This document shows positions 55,097 through 62,467 of a DNA stretch of 64,000 nt, piece after piece. This DNA is from Lentimicrobiaceae bacterium (lineage in GTDB: Bacteria; Bacteroidota; Bacteroidia; Bacteroidales; JAGONC01). The position numbers were made by a program, and so were the translations under genes. The DNA lies in assembly GCA_017993235.1 (NCBI GenBank), contig JAGONC010000005.1, forward strand, positions 1 to 64,000, given 5' to 3'. The notes below the pieces were generated by a model. That model was not told where the DNA came from and did no database searches. It saw only the letters and a program-made list of their open reading frames with translations. Position 1 is the first letter of the stretch, and each line of letters opens with the position of its first letter.

Positions 55097-56068
55097 TCAA
55101 TTAATTTCTCCTTTCTCCTTTCTCCTCTCTCCTCTCTCCTCTCTATGAATCATCTCTTTGTCATCACAGCTACGGTATTCGAACTGAACGGTCAGATGCG
55201 AAATCCTGAATTTTTCCCATAGGATTTGCTCCATTTGTTTCCGGATAGTTCCGGTTTGTTCAACCGTCAGATTCTCCTGAAGTTCCACGTGGCCTTCAAA
55301 ATGGATCTGCTGATCCGTAAGGTTCCAGATATGGACATGGTGAATGTTATTGACGGAAGGTAGCGACTCCAGCAGGCGGCATAATTCGGCAAGGTGGATG
55401 TTCCTGGGGCCTGACTGCATGAGTATGTCAACGGCTTCCCGCAGGATCATCCAGGCATGCTTCAGGATGTAAACACCTACGATCATGGTGACAACCGGGT
55501 CAATCCAGTACAGTTTGAAGAAATAGATAAGGATACTGCCTGCAATAACTGCAACAGAAGATAAAGAATCTCCCAGCAGGTGCAGGTAAGCAGCCCTGAC
55601 ATTCATATTCTGCCCCGCGTCCCTCCTGAGGATAAAGACGGCTACCACGTTGGCCAGCAATCCGATGACAGCCGTGAGGAACATCACCGATCCCGTTACA
55701 GGCGCTGGTTCACGGAGCCGCTGGTATGCAGCATAAAACAGGTATATGGTAACAACTATCAGGATCAGCGCATTGATGAGTGCTGCAAGGATCTCAGCTC
55801 TCTTAAAGCCAAAGGTCATCCTGTGGTCAGGCTGCTTGCTGCTGATGTTACCCGCAATATAGGCGATCAACACTGCAACCGCATCGCTCAGATTATGCAG
55901 GGCATCGGAAAGTAGTGCAAGGCTGCCCGAAATAAAGCCACCGGCGATCTCAACAGTTGAGATAATAAAATTTAACAGTGTGGTAATCAATAGATTACGC
56001 TGTCTACGGTCTTTATGGTGAGTTGATTCCACTCCTTTACGACTGCTTTTATCCCTGTAAAAGTACAA
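55097..56068 (-). CDS. Cation diffusion facilitator (CzcD/ZitB-like) metal exporter
   Basis: An exporter of zinc or similar ions. The protein has six helices with the metal sites LLSDALHNLSDA in helix 2 and LHLLGDSLSSVA in helix 5, and a C-terminal metallochaperone-like domain (HHVHIWNLTDQQIHFEGHVEL). The start is uncertain: TTG 56068 would give 323 residues, whereas a GTG at 56029 preceded by AAAGGA may be used. The last ~15 codons are a CT-rich stretch encoding REERGERRKEKGE, which looks like a recent tandem expansion. Its pairing with a ZIP importer suggests shared metal control. Confidence 0.9.
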   Translation of the reverse strand: MYFYRDKSSRKGVESTHHKDRRQRNLLITTLLNFIISTVEIAGGFISGSLALLSDALHNLSDAVAVLIAYIAGNISSKQPDHRMTFGFKRAEILAALINALILIVVTIYLFYAAYQRLREPAPVTGSVMFLTAVIGLLANVVAVFILRRDAGQNMNVRAAYLHLLGDSLSSVAVIAGSILIYFFKLYWIDPVVTMIVGVYILKHAWMILREAVDILMQSGPRNIHLAELCRLLESLPSVNNIHHVHIWNLTDQQIHFEGHVELQENLTVEQTGTIRKQMEQILWEKFRISHLTVQFEYRSCDDKEMIHREERGERRKEKGEIN

Positions 56069-56077
56069 AACGGGGTG

Positions 56078-56094
56078 CAGATATCGGATATCTG
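56078..56094. promoter_or_regulatory. Candidate operator upstream of the CDF/ZIP genes
   Basis: CAGATATC-G-GATATCTG is a perfect 8-bp inverted repeat with a one-base centre. It is placed about 10 bp before the first possible start of the CDF gene. Weaker GATATT words follow at 56105-56135. The size suits a dimeric repressor; the protein that binds is unknown. Confidence 0.5.
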
Positions 56095-56297
56095 ATTAAC
56101 GGTATTCGATATTTGATTTTTGCTTTTTGATATTCTGTTCGGTATTGTACATTTTTGTAGGAAAGTGAACACTTTCACAGTTTCTTGCAAGAAACAAATA
56201 ACTCATAAATTATTGATTAGAAATTAGTTGAGAATCATGGCATGCATTTCGCAGAATGGTTTCCATATTTTGATCAACTTTTTAAGTACAACGTGCC

Positions 56298-56810
56298 ATG
56301 AAAACAGTAAGGATTTTAATGCTTGCCTTGTTGATGATGACAGGTATGCTTGTGAAGGCCGAGAACAAGCCGTTGAATTTTAACCTGACAGAAGAAGCTT
56401 ACATTGACGACATTCCATTTGATACAGAACAGATTGCGGGAACCGCCTCTCCTGCAGCTGACCTCACACAGTTTGCACTGAAGGAAGAGGAATACATTGA
56501 TGATATACCCTTTAATACCGAAGAAATCGTACAGTCACTCCAGCAGGGTGTTGATCAGGATAGAGCCATGGCTGAGATCTTTCCGCTTGATGATGAACCG
56601 TATATTGACGACATTTCTTTCAATACCGGACAGATCGCAATGGCAGCCGTCCAGATCAGGGAGGCAGCAGGGAACGAAACCGCCAGATCAGCCATAACAC
56701 CGCTACCAGCCAGGGAAAATTCCATTGTCGGAGTCCTTGAAATTCTTATTCCGGTCATGGTCATTCTGGGTACACTTACCTATGCGGTTTATGAGTACAT
56801 ATTAAACTGA
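56298..56810 (+). CDS. Small exported protein with three YIDDI[PS]F repeats and a C-terminal membrane anchor
   Basis: A 170-residue protein I do not recognise. Residues 1-21 are a signal peptide ending VKA. Three copies of one motif lie at residues 35-47 (YIDDIPFDTEQIA), 66-78 (YIDDIPFNTEEIV) and 102-114 (YIDDISFNTGQIA), each preceded by acidic residues and separated by 18-23 residues. Residues 143-163 form a hydrophobic helix near the C-terminus. The motif could be a docking peptide displayed on the periplasmic side of the membrane. It is followed by a good terminator and is the last ordinary gene before the Rhs array. Confidence 0.7.
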   Translation: MKTVRILMLALLMMTGMLVKAENKPLNFNLTEEAYIDDIPFDTEQIAGTASPAADLTQFALKEEEYIDDIPFNTEEIVQSLQQGVDQDRAMAEIFPLDDEPYIDDISFNTGQIAMAAVQIREAAGNETARSAITPLPARENSIVGVLEILIPVMVILGTLTYAVYEYILN

Positions 56811-56853
56811 AAGCCTCATTTTTTATATAGTTTTAGGTTAGTACAACAAAAAG

Positions 56854-56887
56854 AGGCTGTCTCATACTTCGAGGCAGCCTTCTTTTT
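56854..56887 (+). terminator. Rho-independent terminator
   Basis: AGGCTGTCTC pairs with GAGGCAGCCT (one G-U) around a 7-nt loop and is followed by TCTTTTT. It lies 44 bp after the YIDDI-repeat gene and also marks the left end of the Rhs cassette array. Confidence 0.8.
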
Positions 56888-56888
56888 G

Positions 56889-56972
56889 TAGCTCCTTCCG
56901 CAGAACCTCAAATAATACTCTGCGGGGAATAAAAGCCTTTTTTGGTTAGGGGGCAAGATGCATCAGGCCGAA
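56889..56972. repeat. Partial copy (tail) of the Rhs cassette repeat
   Basis: The stretch from CTCCTTCCGCAGAACC to GATGCATCAGGCCGAAGGC matches the tail of the repeats at 58241-58778, 60311-60784 and 62262-62799 with few changes. The hairpin, REP-like pair and Rhs core that accompany the other copies are missing here, so this is where the array ends or has been cut. Confidence 0.85.
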
Positions 56973-56981
56973 GGCTTACCT

Positions 56982-57833
56982 TTAATCATCACTTCTACCC
57001 GGTAAAAGCTTTTTCGTGTCATTCCCTATATGTTTATAATAACCCGGCCCATCCGGCCCAGTTTCATTAAAGTCTTTACTTGGACTTACCCAGTAGTTTT
57101 CTCCTGTATCAGGGTCGTGAACATATTCCATACCGAGCTGCATATTATAACCTGATTCAACTTCTTTATCTTCGAAACTCTCTGGATTATTACTGCCACT
57201 TGATTGAAATTGCACAACACTACGAATTGAAAGACATACAGAAACCACCTGTGCTCCTTTGCTCCTCCAGAATTGTTTTACTGTTTTAGCAATACGGATA
57301 GCAATAATATATCCATATGGATCACCTGAAACAGCCCAGACTTTATAAAAAACAACACCTGTAACAGCAGGTGATCCTTCAATTTCGAATGGAAGCATAG
57401 TGTATCCATAGACGTCTCGGACCGGTTCCCCATATGATACAGCTTTTTCCCCATTTTCTGAAATAATGTAGCTGAGATATGTTTCAGGCGTGGCATATAT
57501 TTGACTATAATACCCGGTAGCTAAACTGCCTTGTACACCAAGAATCAGGTAACCTGCACACATATTCCTGTCTGCGCTGCAAATATCTAGAGCATCTCCT
57601 TCACGCCTGCATCCGGTAATTTCCCAATTAGCCGGAGCAAATGCATAACAATTTCCGTATTGAGTAAAATATTTCTGGACAGGCTGAATACCCTCCGAAT
57701 ATGAGGAAATGCCCAGTGTGGTTGAAATTTTCATCTCCGAGTTGTCATAGTATTGTGCTGATGTTGAAATAAAAAATGAAATAAGAAAAATTGTCAATAT
57801 AAGAAATCTAAATTGAAGTATTTTTACTTTCAT
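56982..57833 (-). CDS. Exported protein of unknown function at the end of the Rhs array
   Basis: A 283-residue protein with a signal peptide (FLILTIFLISFFISTSAQ). The mature part has four cysteines in the first third (GNCYAF, GCRREGD, ICSADRNMCAG). A C-terminal segment, GMEYVHDPDTGENYWVSPS then GPDGPGYYKHIGNDTKK, looks like a small conserved module. I do not recognise the family. It lies just after an IS21 remnant and before the truncated repeat tail, which is the position held by the putative immunity genes in the other units. Confidence 0.65.
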   Translation of the reverse strand: MKVKILQFRFLILTIFLISFFISTSAQYYDNSEMKISTTLGISSYSEGIQPVQKYFTQYGNCYAFAPANWEITGCRREGDALDICSADRNMCAGYLILGVQGSLATGYYSQIYATPETYLSYIISENGEKAVSYGEPVRDVYGYTMLPFEIEGSPAVTGVVFYKVWAVSGDPYGYIIAIRIAKTVKQFWRSKGAQVVSVCLSIRSVVQFQSSGSNNPESFEDKEVESGYNMQLGMEYVHDPDTGENYWVSPSKDFNETGPDGPGYYKHIGNDTKKLLPGRSDD

Positions 57834-57899
57834 AATCCCTCTATATTTTTAGAATTTTTATTTAGTGAAATTACTTAACATTACCCTAAAACCAATAAC

Positions 57900-58179
57900 T
57901 GTAAATTCTGGTGATATTGCCCCCCGTTATTGATGATACTGACCCCTCCCCGAAGGGCCCTTTTCTGTTTTTATGTTTTTGTCAATCCGCATGGGAGTTT
58001 GTTCAAAATTATAACTTTTTTCTCATGGACTCTCCTTTGAGATTTATTTTATGAGATCCGTTGATCAACCGGTCAAGGATCGCATCAGCCAGTGTATTTT
58101 CCCCGATGATATCATACGATAATACTCCCCTAAATTCAGACCACTGGTTAAGTTGAAAAATACCTTTAAATTTACCAGT
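57900..58179 (-). mobile_element. Remnant of an IS21-family element (istB 3' end and terminus)
   Basis: On the minus strand the end of the preceding reading frame encodes YDIIGENTLADAILDRL and SHKINLKGESMRKK, the conserved C-terminus of IstB, the ATPase helper of IS21 elements. After its stop come two related direct words, GGGGTCAGTATCA and GGGGGCAATATCA (57911-57946), like the multiple terminal repeats of IS21 family ends. A likely outer end is the TGT at 57900. The istA gene and most of istB are missing, so this is a deletion remnant. Confidence 0.65.
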
Positions 58180-58446
58180 GTCAATGAAAATTAATGGATT
58201 ATTAGCCACATACGCATAAGTCGAGATGTTTGGATAGTCTTCCGCCATCGGGTCCACCATGTGCCACCTCCCAATTTGCGGGTCATAGAACCTTGCGCCG
58301 TAATCATACCACTGCAGATCAGCTTCCGTATGCAGTTCCTTCCGCCCCCTCCCGACCTCCCCCACCCGGGGGAGGAGTGGTGGCTCAGCGTGATTGCATG
58401 AGTTCATGTACTGCGGATAGGCCTCTCCCCCACTCATTTTAACCAT
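58009..58446 (-). pseudogene. Orphan Rhs cassette A: Rhs core fused to an IstB fragment
   Basis: A 145-codon frame. Residues 1-89 repeat the cassette start seen in the other units: MVKMSGGEAYPQYMNS, the REP-encoded [15 protein letters not shown], then [26 protein letters not shown] and a short NNPLIFID end. From about residue 90 the frame changes, and residues 111-145 are the IstB C-terminus. The original toxin-like tip has thus been replaced or deleted by an IS21 element, leaving an accidental fusion. It is unlikely to have Rhs activity. I mark it as a pseudogene, although the frame is open. Confidence 0.75.
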
Positions 58447-58778
58447 ATCATCCCATTTTATCTTCGAAATTAATGAAATAAATCATCCATCATATATCCT
58501 GAATCGTTAATCACTCTATCAAGACTCCTCCCCCGAATGGGGGAGGTTGGGAGGGGGCGGATCATACTTCCTGAAAGCAGAAGCTTTCAGGAAGTATCCG
58601 TCATCCCGGACCACTCCATCCAGCAGCTGGAAGAACTCCTTCCTCAGAACCACAAATGATACTCTGCGGGGAATAAGAGCCTTTTTGGTTAGGGAGCAAG
58701 ATGCATCAGGTCGAAGGCTTACCATCACACTGAAGGCTTACGTATTTATTTTCTGTCCAGTTTTTTAAGACCTCTGCA
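58241..58778. repeat. Rhs cassette repeat, copy A
   Basis: This is one of three full copies (others 60311-60784 and 62262-62799). In plus-strand order it holds the Rhs core coding part, a REP-like palindrome (58342-58380), the start region of the cassette gene, an inverted second palindrome (58522-58560), a 15-bp perfect hairpin with a 4-nt loop (58564-58597), and a tail ending GACCTCTGCA. Copies A and C are alike to the end; copy B ends earlier, at the MazF-like fragment. The conserved frame on the minus strand of the tail is broken by an indel between copies, so the tail is not coding. Confidence 0.9.
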
Positions 58779-58940
58779 TGAAGGCCGCTGTAAATTTTCT
58801 TCTGGTCTTTTTCATAATGGACAGGTTTACGTTTTTATTCAACTTAGTTACCTGTCCTAATTTCTCAGACCACCTCACTGGGCTTGGTGACCTCTCACGT
58901 TCATATTATCATTATACCATAGTTAAGATGCCGAACGCTT
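58447..58940. other. Non-coding part of repeat A and spacer
   Basis: This 494-bp stretch between cassette A and the membrane protein gene contains the upstream half of repeat A (palindrome, hairpin, tail). It is followed by about 160 bp of AT-rich spacer with an inverted pair GGACAGGT...ACCTGTCC (58819-58826 and 58850-58857). No gene is supported. Confidence 0.7.
58564..58597. repeat. 15-bp perfect hairpin, copy A
   Basis: ATACTTCCTGAAAGC and GCTTTCAGGAAGTAT are exact complements separated by AGAA. The same element, with loop AGGA, is at 60634-60667 (one G-U pair) and 62585-62618. No T-run follows in either direction. Confidence 0.85.
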
Positions 58941-59471
58941 TCATTCGTAATTTATAAACTGCTTAAATACTTTACTTGAGAAAAATAAATATATCCCTGT
59001 CCCTATTATACCGAAAAATAAAAGGATAAATAATAAAAACCGGTCCGCAAAATTGTATTGATAATTCTCGACAAAAAACCTATAAATATCAATACAATCA
59101 GATATCCATGCTAATGGGATGATTATATACAATAATTTCAGTGCTTTATGACTTCTAATTAATAATAGAATAGATATGCAAATCATCGTAATAGCAATAA
59201 CTAGAGTGATGAAATAGGAAGAAATGTTGATGATAGGAGTTAGTCTTCCAAGTTCAATATATAATTTTTCACTGAATGAATTATAATTATGAATTATCCA
59301 TAAGATCTTTTTATAAAGAATATTGAAATGATATTCAAAAAGTGCAAAACAAATTATCGGATTAAGAATTTTCACTAAAGTATTCCTTGATTGATCTCTT
59401 CGATAATTTATTTTGAGAATAGGAATAATAATTAAAATAAATAGAAAAAAGGATATAATATTGTGGATCAA
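58941..59471 (-). CDS. Multi-pass membrane protein, candidate immunity gene of cassette B
   Basis: A 176-residue very hydrophobic protein with about five transmembrane helices (IISFFLFILIIIPIL at the start, then ITLVIAITMICISILLLI, LLYIIIPLAWISDCI and FLLFILLFFGIIGTGIYLF). It is not a recognised family. The gene is much more AT-rich than the core genome, a sign of transfer. It follows the cassette B gene on the same strand after 160 bp, the place where Rhs immunity genes usually lie. A membrane immunity protein would suit a tip that acts at the membrane. This is an inference. Confidence 0.6.
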   Translation of the reverse strand: MIHNIISFFLFILIIIPILKINYRRDQSRNTLVKILNPIICFALFEYHFNILYKKILWIIHNYNSFSEKLYIELGRLTPIINISSYFITLVIAITMICISILLLIRSHKALKLLYIIIPLAWISDCIDIYRFFVENYQYNFADRFLLFILLFFGIIGTGIYLFFSSKVFKQFINYE

Positions 59472-59631
59472 TGGATTAAAATTTTTATGATTATATGTTA
59501 TAAATAGAAAATCTGTAATTAAGAAAATCTTAAGAACTAGTTATGTTACTGCATTTTTAATCTATTCAACCTTCTTAGGCGACAGCTCACTTTACAAATT
59601 ATCACTGAACATCATAACATGCAACAGTTAA

Positions 59632-60516
59632 TTAATTATTATATGGCCACTTAGGAGCCCAAGGTACTGGTTCTGGTTTGGGAATTGGTACTGGTATTGG
59701 ATCAGGTTCAGGATTGGGATATGGTTCCTGGTTTGGATCAGGTTCAGGATTGGGTTCTGGTTCAGGTTTTGAACTTGGGTCAGGATTCGGATTTTGATCA
59801 AGCTCTTTTTTTTGTGAAGACTCAGATCCACAAGGAACAGTTTTAGCAGATTCAACCCCCTTAAGATTCAATAGAATAAAAAATAATTCGATTAGACTTT
59901 CTTCTGATGTTGTTGGTAATTTGGGATCAGCACCAGGGGGATATAATAATTTTGATGCAATTAAGGAAGTGAATAGAAATGTCCTAGGAAATTTTATTGA
60001 TGCATATTTCAACATTTCAGGTGTTAGGGCTAAGGAAGTCATCAGTTCAAAATTACCTTCTGCAAGAACAGTACTATAAGTCAATGCAGTAGTTGTGATT
60101 ACCGATGAACTCAGAATCGCTATACTTAAATATCCTCCTATATCTTGCGTTTTACTATAAGCAGCCCAAAATTCTTCTTTTTCTGCTTGGGTATTTCCTT
60201 TTAATGATGTTCTTAAAATTTGATACTCCCAACCATCACGTCCATCAAGATCAATAAATAAAATTGGATTATTAAGGACATAAGAATACGGTGTGTAATC
60301 AAAGTGTTTCTCCGCCATCGGGTCCACCACATGCCACCTCCCTATCTGCGGGTCATAGAACCGTGCCCCGTAATCATACCACTTCAAACCAGCATCCGTT
60401 TGCAGCTCCTTCCGCCCCCTCCCGACCTCCCCCACCCGGGGGAGGAGTGGTGGCTCAGCATGATTGCCTGAGTTCATGTACTGCGGATAGTCCTCTCCTC
60501 CACTCATTTTAATCAT
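59632..60516 (-). CDS. Orphan Rhs cassette B with hydrophobic and NPEPDP-repeat tip
   Basis: A 294-residue protein. Residues 1-95 are the shared start: [30 protein letters not shown], then [27 protein letters not shown] in two stretches and [14 protein letters not shown]. The tip is unique. It has one or two hydrophobic segments ([36 protein letters not shown]) and ends in about 55 residues of proline/acidic repeats ([19 protein letters not shown] and similar), closing WAPKWPYNN. The shared part is the last piece of an Rhs/YD-repeat shell without the repeats themselves. Its toxicity is unproven; no catalytic motif is visible. Confidence 0.72.
   Translation of the reverse strand: MIKMSGGEDYPQYMNSGNHAEPPLLPRVGEVGRGRKELQTDAGLKWYDYGARFYDPQIGRWHVVDPMAEKHFDYTPYSYVLNNPILFIDLDGRDGWEYQILRTSLKGNTQAEKEEFWAAYSKTQDIGGYLSIAILSSSVITTTALTYSTVLAEGNFELMTSLALTPEMLKYASIKFPRTFLFTSLIASKLLYPPGADPKLPTTSEESLIELFFILLNLKGVESAKTVPCGSESSQKKELDQNPNPDPSSKPEPEPNPEPDPNQEPYPNPEPDPIPVPIPKPEPVPWAPKWPYNN
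59656..59790. repeat. Internal repeats encoding NPEPDP-type tail of cassette B
   Basis: Short direct repeats built on GGTTCAGGATTGGG and GGTTCTGGTTCAGG encode alternating Pro, Glu, Asp and Asn residues at the C-terminus of cassette B. Such arrays can change length by slippage. Confidence 0.75.
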
Positions 60517-60784
60517 ATCATCCCATTTTATCCTCGAAATTAATGAAATAAATCATCCATCATATATCCTGAATCGTTAATCACTCTATCAAGACTCCTC
60601 CCCCGAGTGGGGGAGGTTGGGAGGGGGCTGATCATATTTCCTGAAAGCAGGAGCTTTCAGGAAGTATCCGTCATCCCGGATCACACTATCCAACAGTTGG
60701 AGGAACTCCTTCCTCAGAACCACAAATAATACTCTGCGGGGAATAAAAGCCCTTTTTTGGTTAGGAAGCAAGATGCATCAGGCC
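60311..60784. repeat. Rhs cassette repeat, copy B
   Basis: It has the same order as copy A: palindrome 60412-60450, start region, inverted palindrome 60592-60630, hairpin 60634-60667, then the tail. The tail stops at GATGCATCAGGCCG, about 75 bp earlier than in A and C, where a MazF-like fragment begins. Confidence 0.9.
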
Positions 60785-60994
60785 GCAAATTACTGGCATG
60801 CGTTTATCGTTCTGAAAGATACTCCCGAAGGCCGACAAATGGGACTGACCTTCGATTCGCTGATCGTGCTGGACCGTATCGCCCAGTTTAAAAAAATCAG
60901 GCTGGTTGCCTGCATTGGCTCATGCCCCGAATCGGTTATTGATAAAATCGAGGAGCTGTTGCAGAAAATGAAAGAGGATGGGGTAATTGTTTAG
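60773..60994 (+). pseudogene. Truncated MazF/PemK-type toxin remnant
   Basis: A plus-strand frame whose first few codons lie in repeat B and whose remaining ~70 residues look like the C-terminal part of a MazF/PemK mRNA interferase: YWHAFIVLKDTPEGRQ, GLTFDSLIVLDRIAQFKKIR and CIGSCPESVIDKIEELLQKM, matching the family pattern ...D.I....K.RL...IG.......D.v...L. The N-terminal half, with the catalytic Arg, is missing, and no antitoxin gene is seen. Base use is like the core genome, unlike the AT-rich tips. It marks a recombination joint. Confidence 0.5.
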
Positions 60995-61004
60995 ATCCAT
61001 TGAA

Positions 61005-61547
61005 TTATTCAATAAATTGAAATTGCTGTATTCCCTCCAAGAAAGAATCGAGCTTTTTCGGATAAATGTTAACTAATAGAATCGTTGCGGTCCCTCTTTG
61101 CATTATAATATGCTTCCTATTGTCAAGTACTGGAATTTCTATTAAATTATAGCGTCGGTCATTGCTAGTTTGAGCATGATCAAGAACTTCCAATATTTGT
61201 TCTCGAGTAGGCTGATAAATTGTATCTGCAACAGGCATCTTATTTTCTAAATCAATTTTGATAAAAATAATCTGTTTCCCCCTGTAGTAAAATCCAAAAT
61301 CAGAAGAATTAATTGATTCATAATATTTTATGTTGCATGGAACTCGTATCCAAAAATGTTTTGGAATGAGTGTTTCATTATCTCGAGTCAATTGAATGTT
61401 AGAATTATATGTATAAATAAAGTCCTTATTAATAGGTTTAAAATTATTTTCCGCGACTTGGGGGGAGCGTGCAAAATCATGATTGCATGAACAGGAGTAC
61501 ATTACAATCGAGACAAAATATAGGAAACATAAGTTCAGGGTCTTCAT
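61005..61547 (-). CDS. Predicted lipoprotein, candidate immunity gene of cassette C
   Basis: A 180-residue protein with a lipoprotein-type signal (LCFLYFVSIVMYSCSC; lipobox-like MYSC). The mature part is polar and not recognised (PKHFWIRVPCNIKYYES, YYRGKQIIFIKIDLE, RRYNLIEIPVLDNRKHIIM). The gene is AT-rich. It begins 2 bp after the JAMM-tip cassette, the spacing of a toxin/immunity pair. An immunity protein anchored in the envelope would block a toxin that arrives in the periplasm. This role is inferred from position only. Confidence 0.6.
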   Translation of the reverse strand: MKTLNLCFLYFVSIVMYSCSCNHDFARSPQVAENNFKPINKDFIYTYNSNIQLTRDNETLIPKHFWIRVPCNIKYYESINSSDFGFYYRGKQIIFIKIDLENKMPVADTIYQPTREQILEVLDHAQTSNDRRYNLIEIPVLDNRKHIIMQRGTATILLVNIYPKKLDSFLEGIQQFQFIE

Positions 61548-61549
61548 AT

Positions 61550-62467
61550 CTAATTCCCATTTGCTTTATTAATCTTCTTAACAGTTTGAACGAATTTATT
61601 GAAATTGATAGATCCTTTATGAATTGGTCCTGATGTATTATAAAATCCGATACTTCGGACATATTCAATATTTCGTTGTCCTCCGATAGTGTTAAAATCT
61701 GTTTTATCAATTGCAGTATAGCCCCCAACAATAGAAGGTTGGGAATATCCAATATTATTTTTTGGATCTTTATCGGCATCAGATGGCTGTGGTAGTCCGT
61801 AGCTAGTCACATTACCATCAGCATCTTTGTGTAACGGATGAATATGGGCGTCACTTACAGGTTGATCTCCTTTTGAAGCTAAATCAGCACTGGCATCTGC
61901 CCATTCTTTTGGGCCAATATTTCCCTCAGTTCCTTCAACAATCTTAGAGTTCTCCCCATTTTTGCCCATCATAAAACCATGTTCATTGCCTTTTTTTTCA
62001 CTCTCTGAGAAGGATTGAGTTAATAAATCAACGGTTTCATTAGATGGTACATCAACTACACTTCCACCATCAATTGCTTTTTGAATAGCAGCGTCGGTGT
62101 TATTAGAAGTTAATACTAGCTTTTGGTCCATTTTTCCGTCTTCAACATGAGTTTTTTTACCATTTAAATTCCAATAATCCGTCATTGCCATCCCATCCGG
62201 ATCGATAAACCGGATCGGGTTGTTCATACAGTAGGTATAGGGTGACCATTTGCGGGATTTCTCCGCCATCGGGTCCAGCACATGCCACCTGCCTATCTGC
62301 GGGTCATAGAACCTTGCCCCGTAATCATACCACTTCAGACCAGCTTCCGTTTGCAGCTCCTTCCGCCCCCTCCCGACCTCCCCCACCCGGGGGAGGAGTG
62401 GTGGCTCAGCGTGATTGCATAAGTTCATGTACTGCGGATAGTCCTCTCCTCCACTCATTTTAATCAT
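61550..62467 (-). CDS. Orphan Rhs cassette C with JAMM/MPN-type metallopeptidase tip
   Basis: A 305-residue protein. Residues 1-92 are the shared core ([67 protein letters not shown]). The tip has a candidate JAMM zinc site: E162 in NEHGFMMG, H208 and H210 in DAHIHPL, and S229-x-x-D232 in [11 protein letters not shown], in the order E...HxHP...SxxD of JAB/MPN+ deubiquitinase-like peptidases. JAB domains are known tips of polymorphic toxins. The lipoprotein gene 2 bp downstream is the likely immunity partner. It lacks the Rhs repeats and a secretion signal. Confidence 0.75.
   Translation of the reverse strand: MIKMSGGEDYPQYMNLCNHAEPPLLPRVGEVGRGRKELQTEAGLKWYDYGARFYDPQIGRWHVLDPMAEKSRKWSPYTYCMNNPIRFIDPDGMAMTDYWNLNGKKTHVEDGKMDQKLVLTSNNTDAAIQKAIDGGSVVDVPSNETVDLLTQSFSESEKKGNEHGFMMGKNGENSKIVEGTEGNIGPKEWADASADLASKGDQPVSDAHIHPLHKDADGNVTSYGLPQPSDADKDPKNNIGYSQPSIVGGYTAIDKTDFNTIGGQRNIEYVRSIGFYNTSGPIHKGSINFNKFVQTVKKINKANGN

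Noticed and set aside
56982-57833. Considered as another Rhs tip
   Set aside because: It has its own signal peptide and no Rhs core; it sits in the position of the partner genes instead.
57934-57976. Possible Rho-independent terminator GAAGGGCCCTTTTCTGTTTTT
   Set aside because: The stem is a short palindrome with no loop, and the site lies inside the IS21 remnant.
58519-58728. Minus-strand frame conserved in the repeat tails (LRKEFFQLLDGVVRDDGYFLKA-like)
   Set aside because: The frame is broken by an indel among copies (62540-62749 versus 58519-58728), so the likeness comes from the DNA repeat and not from selection for protein.
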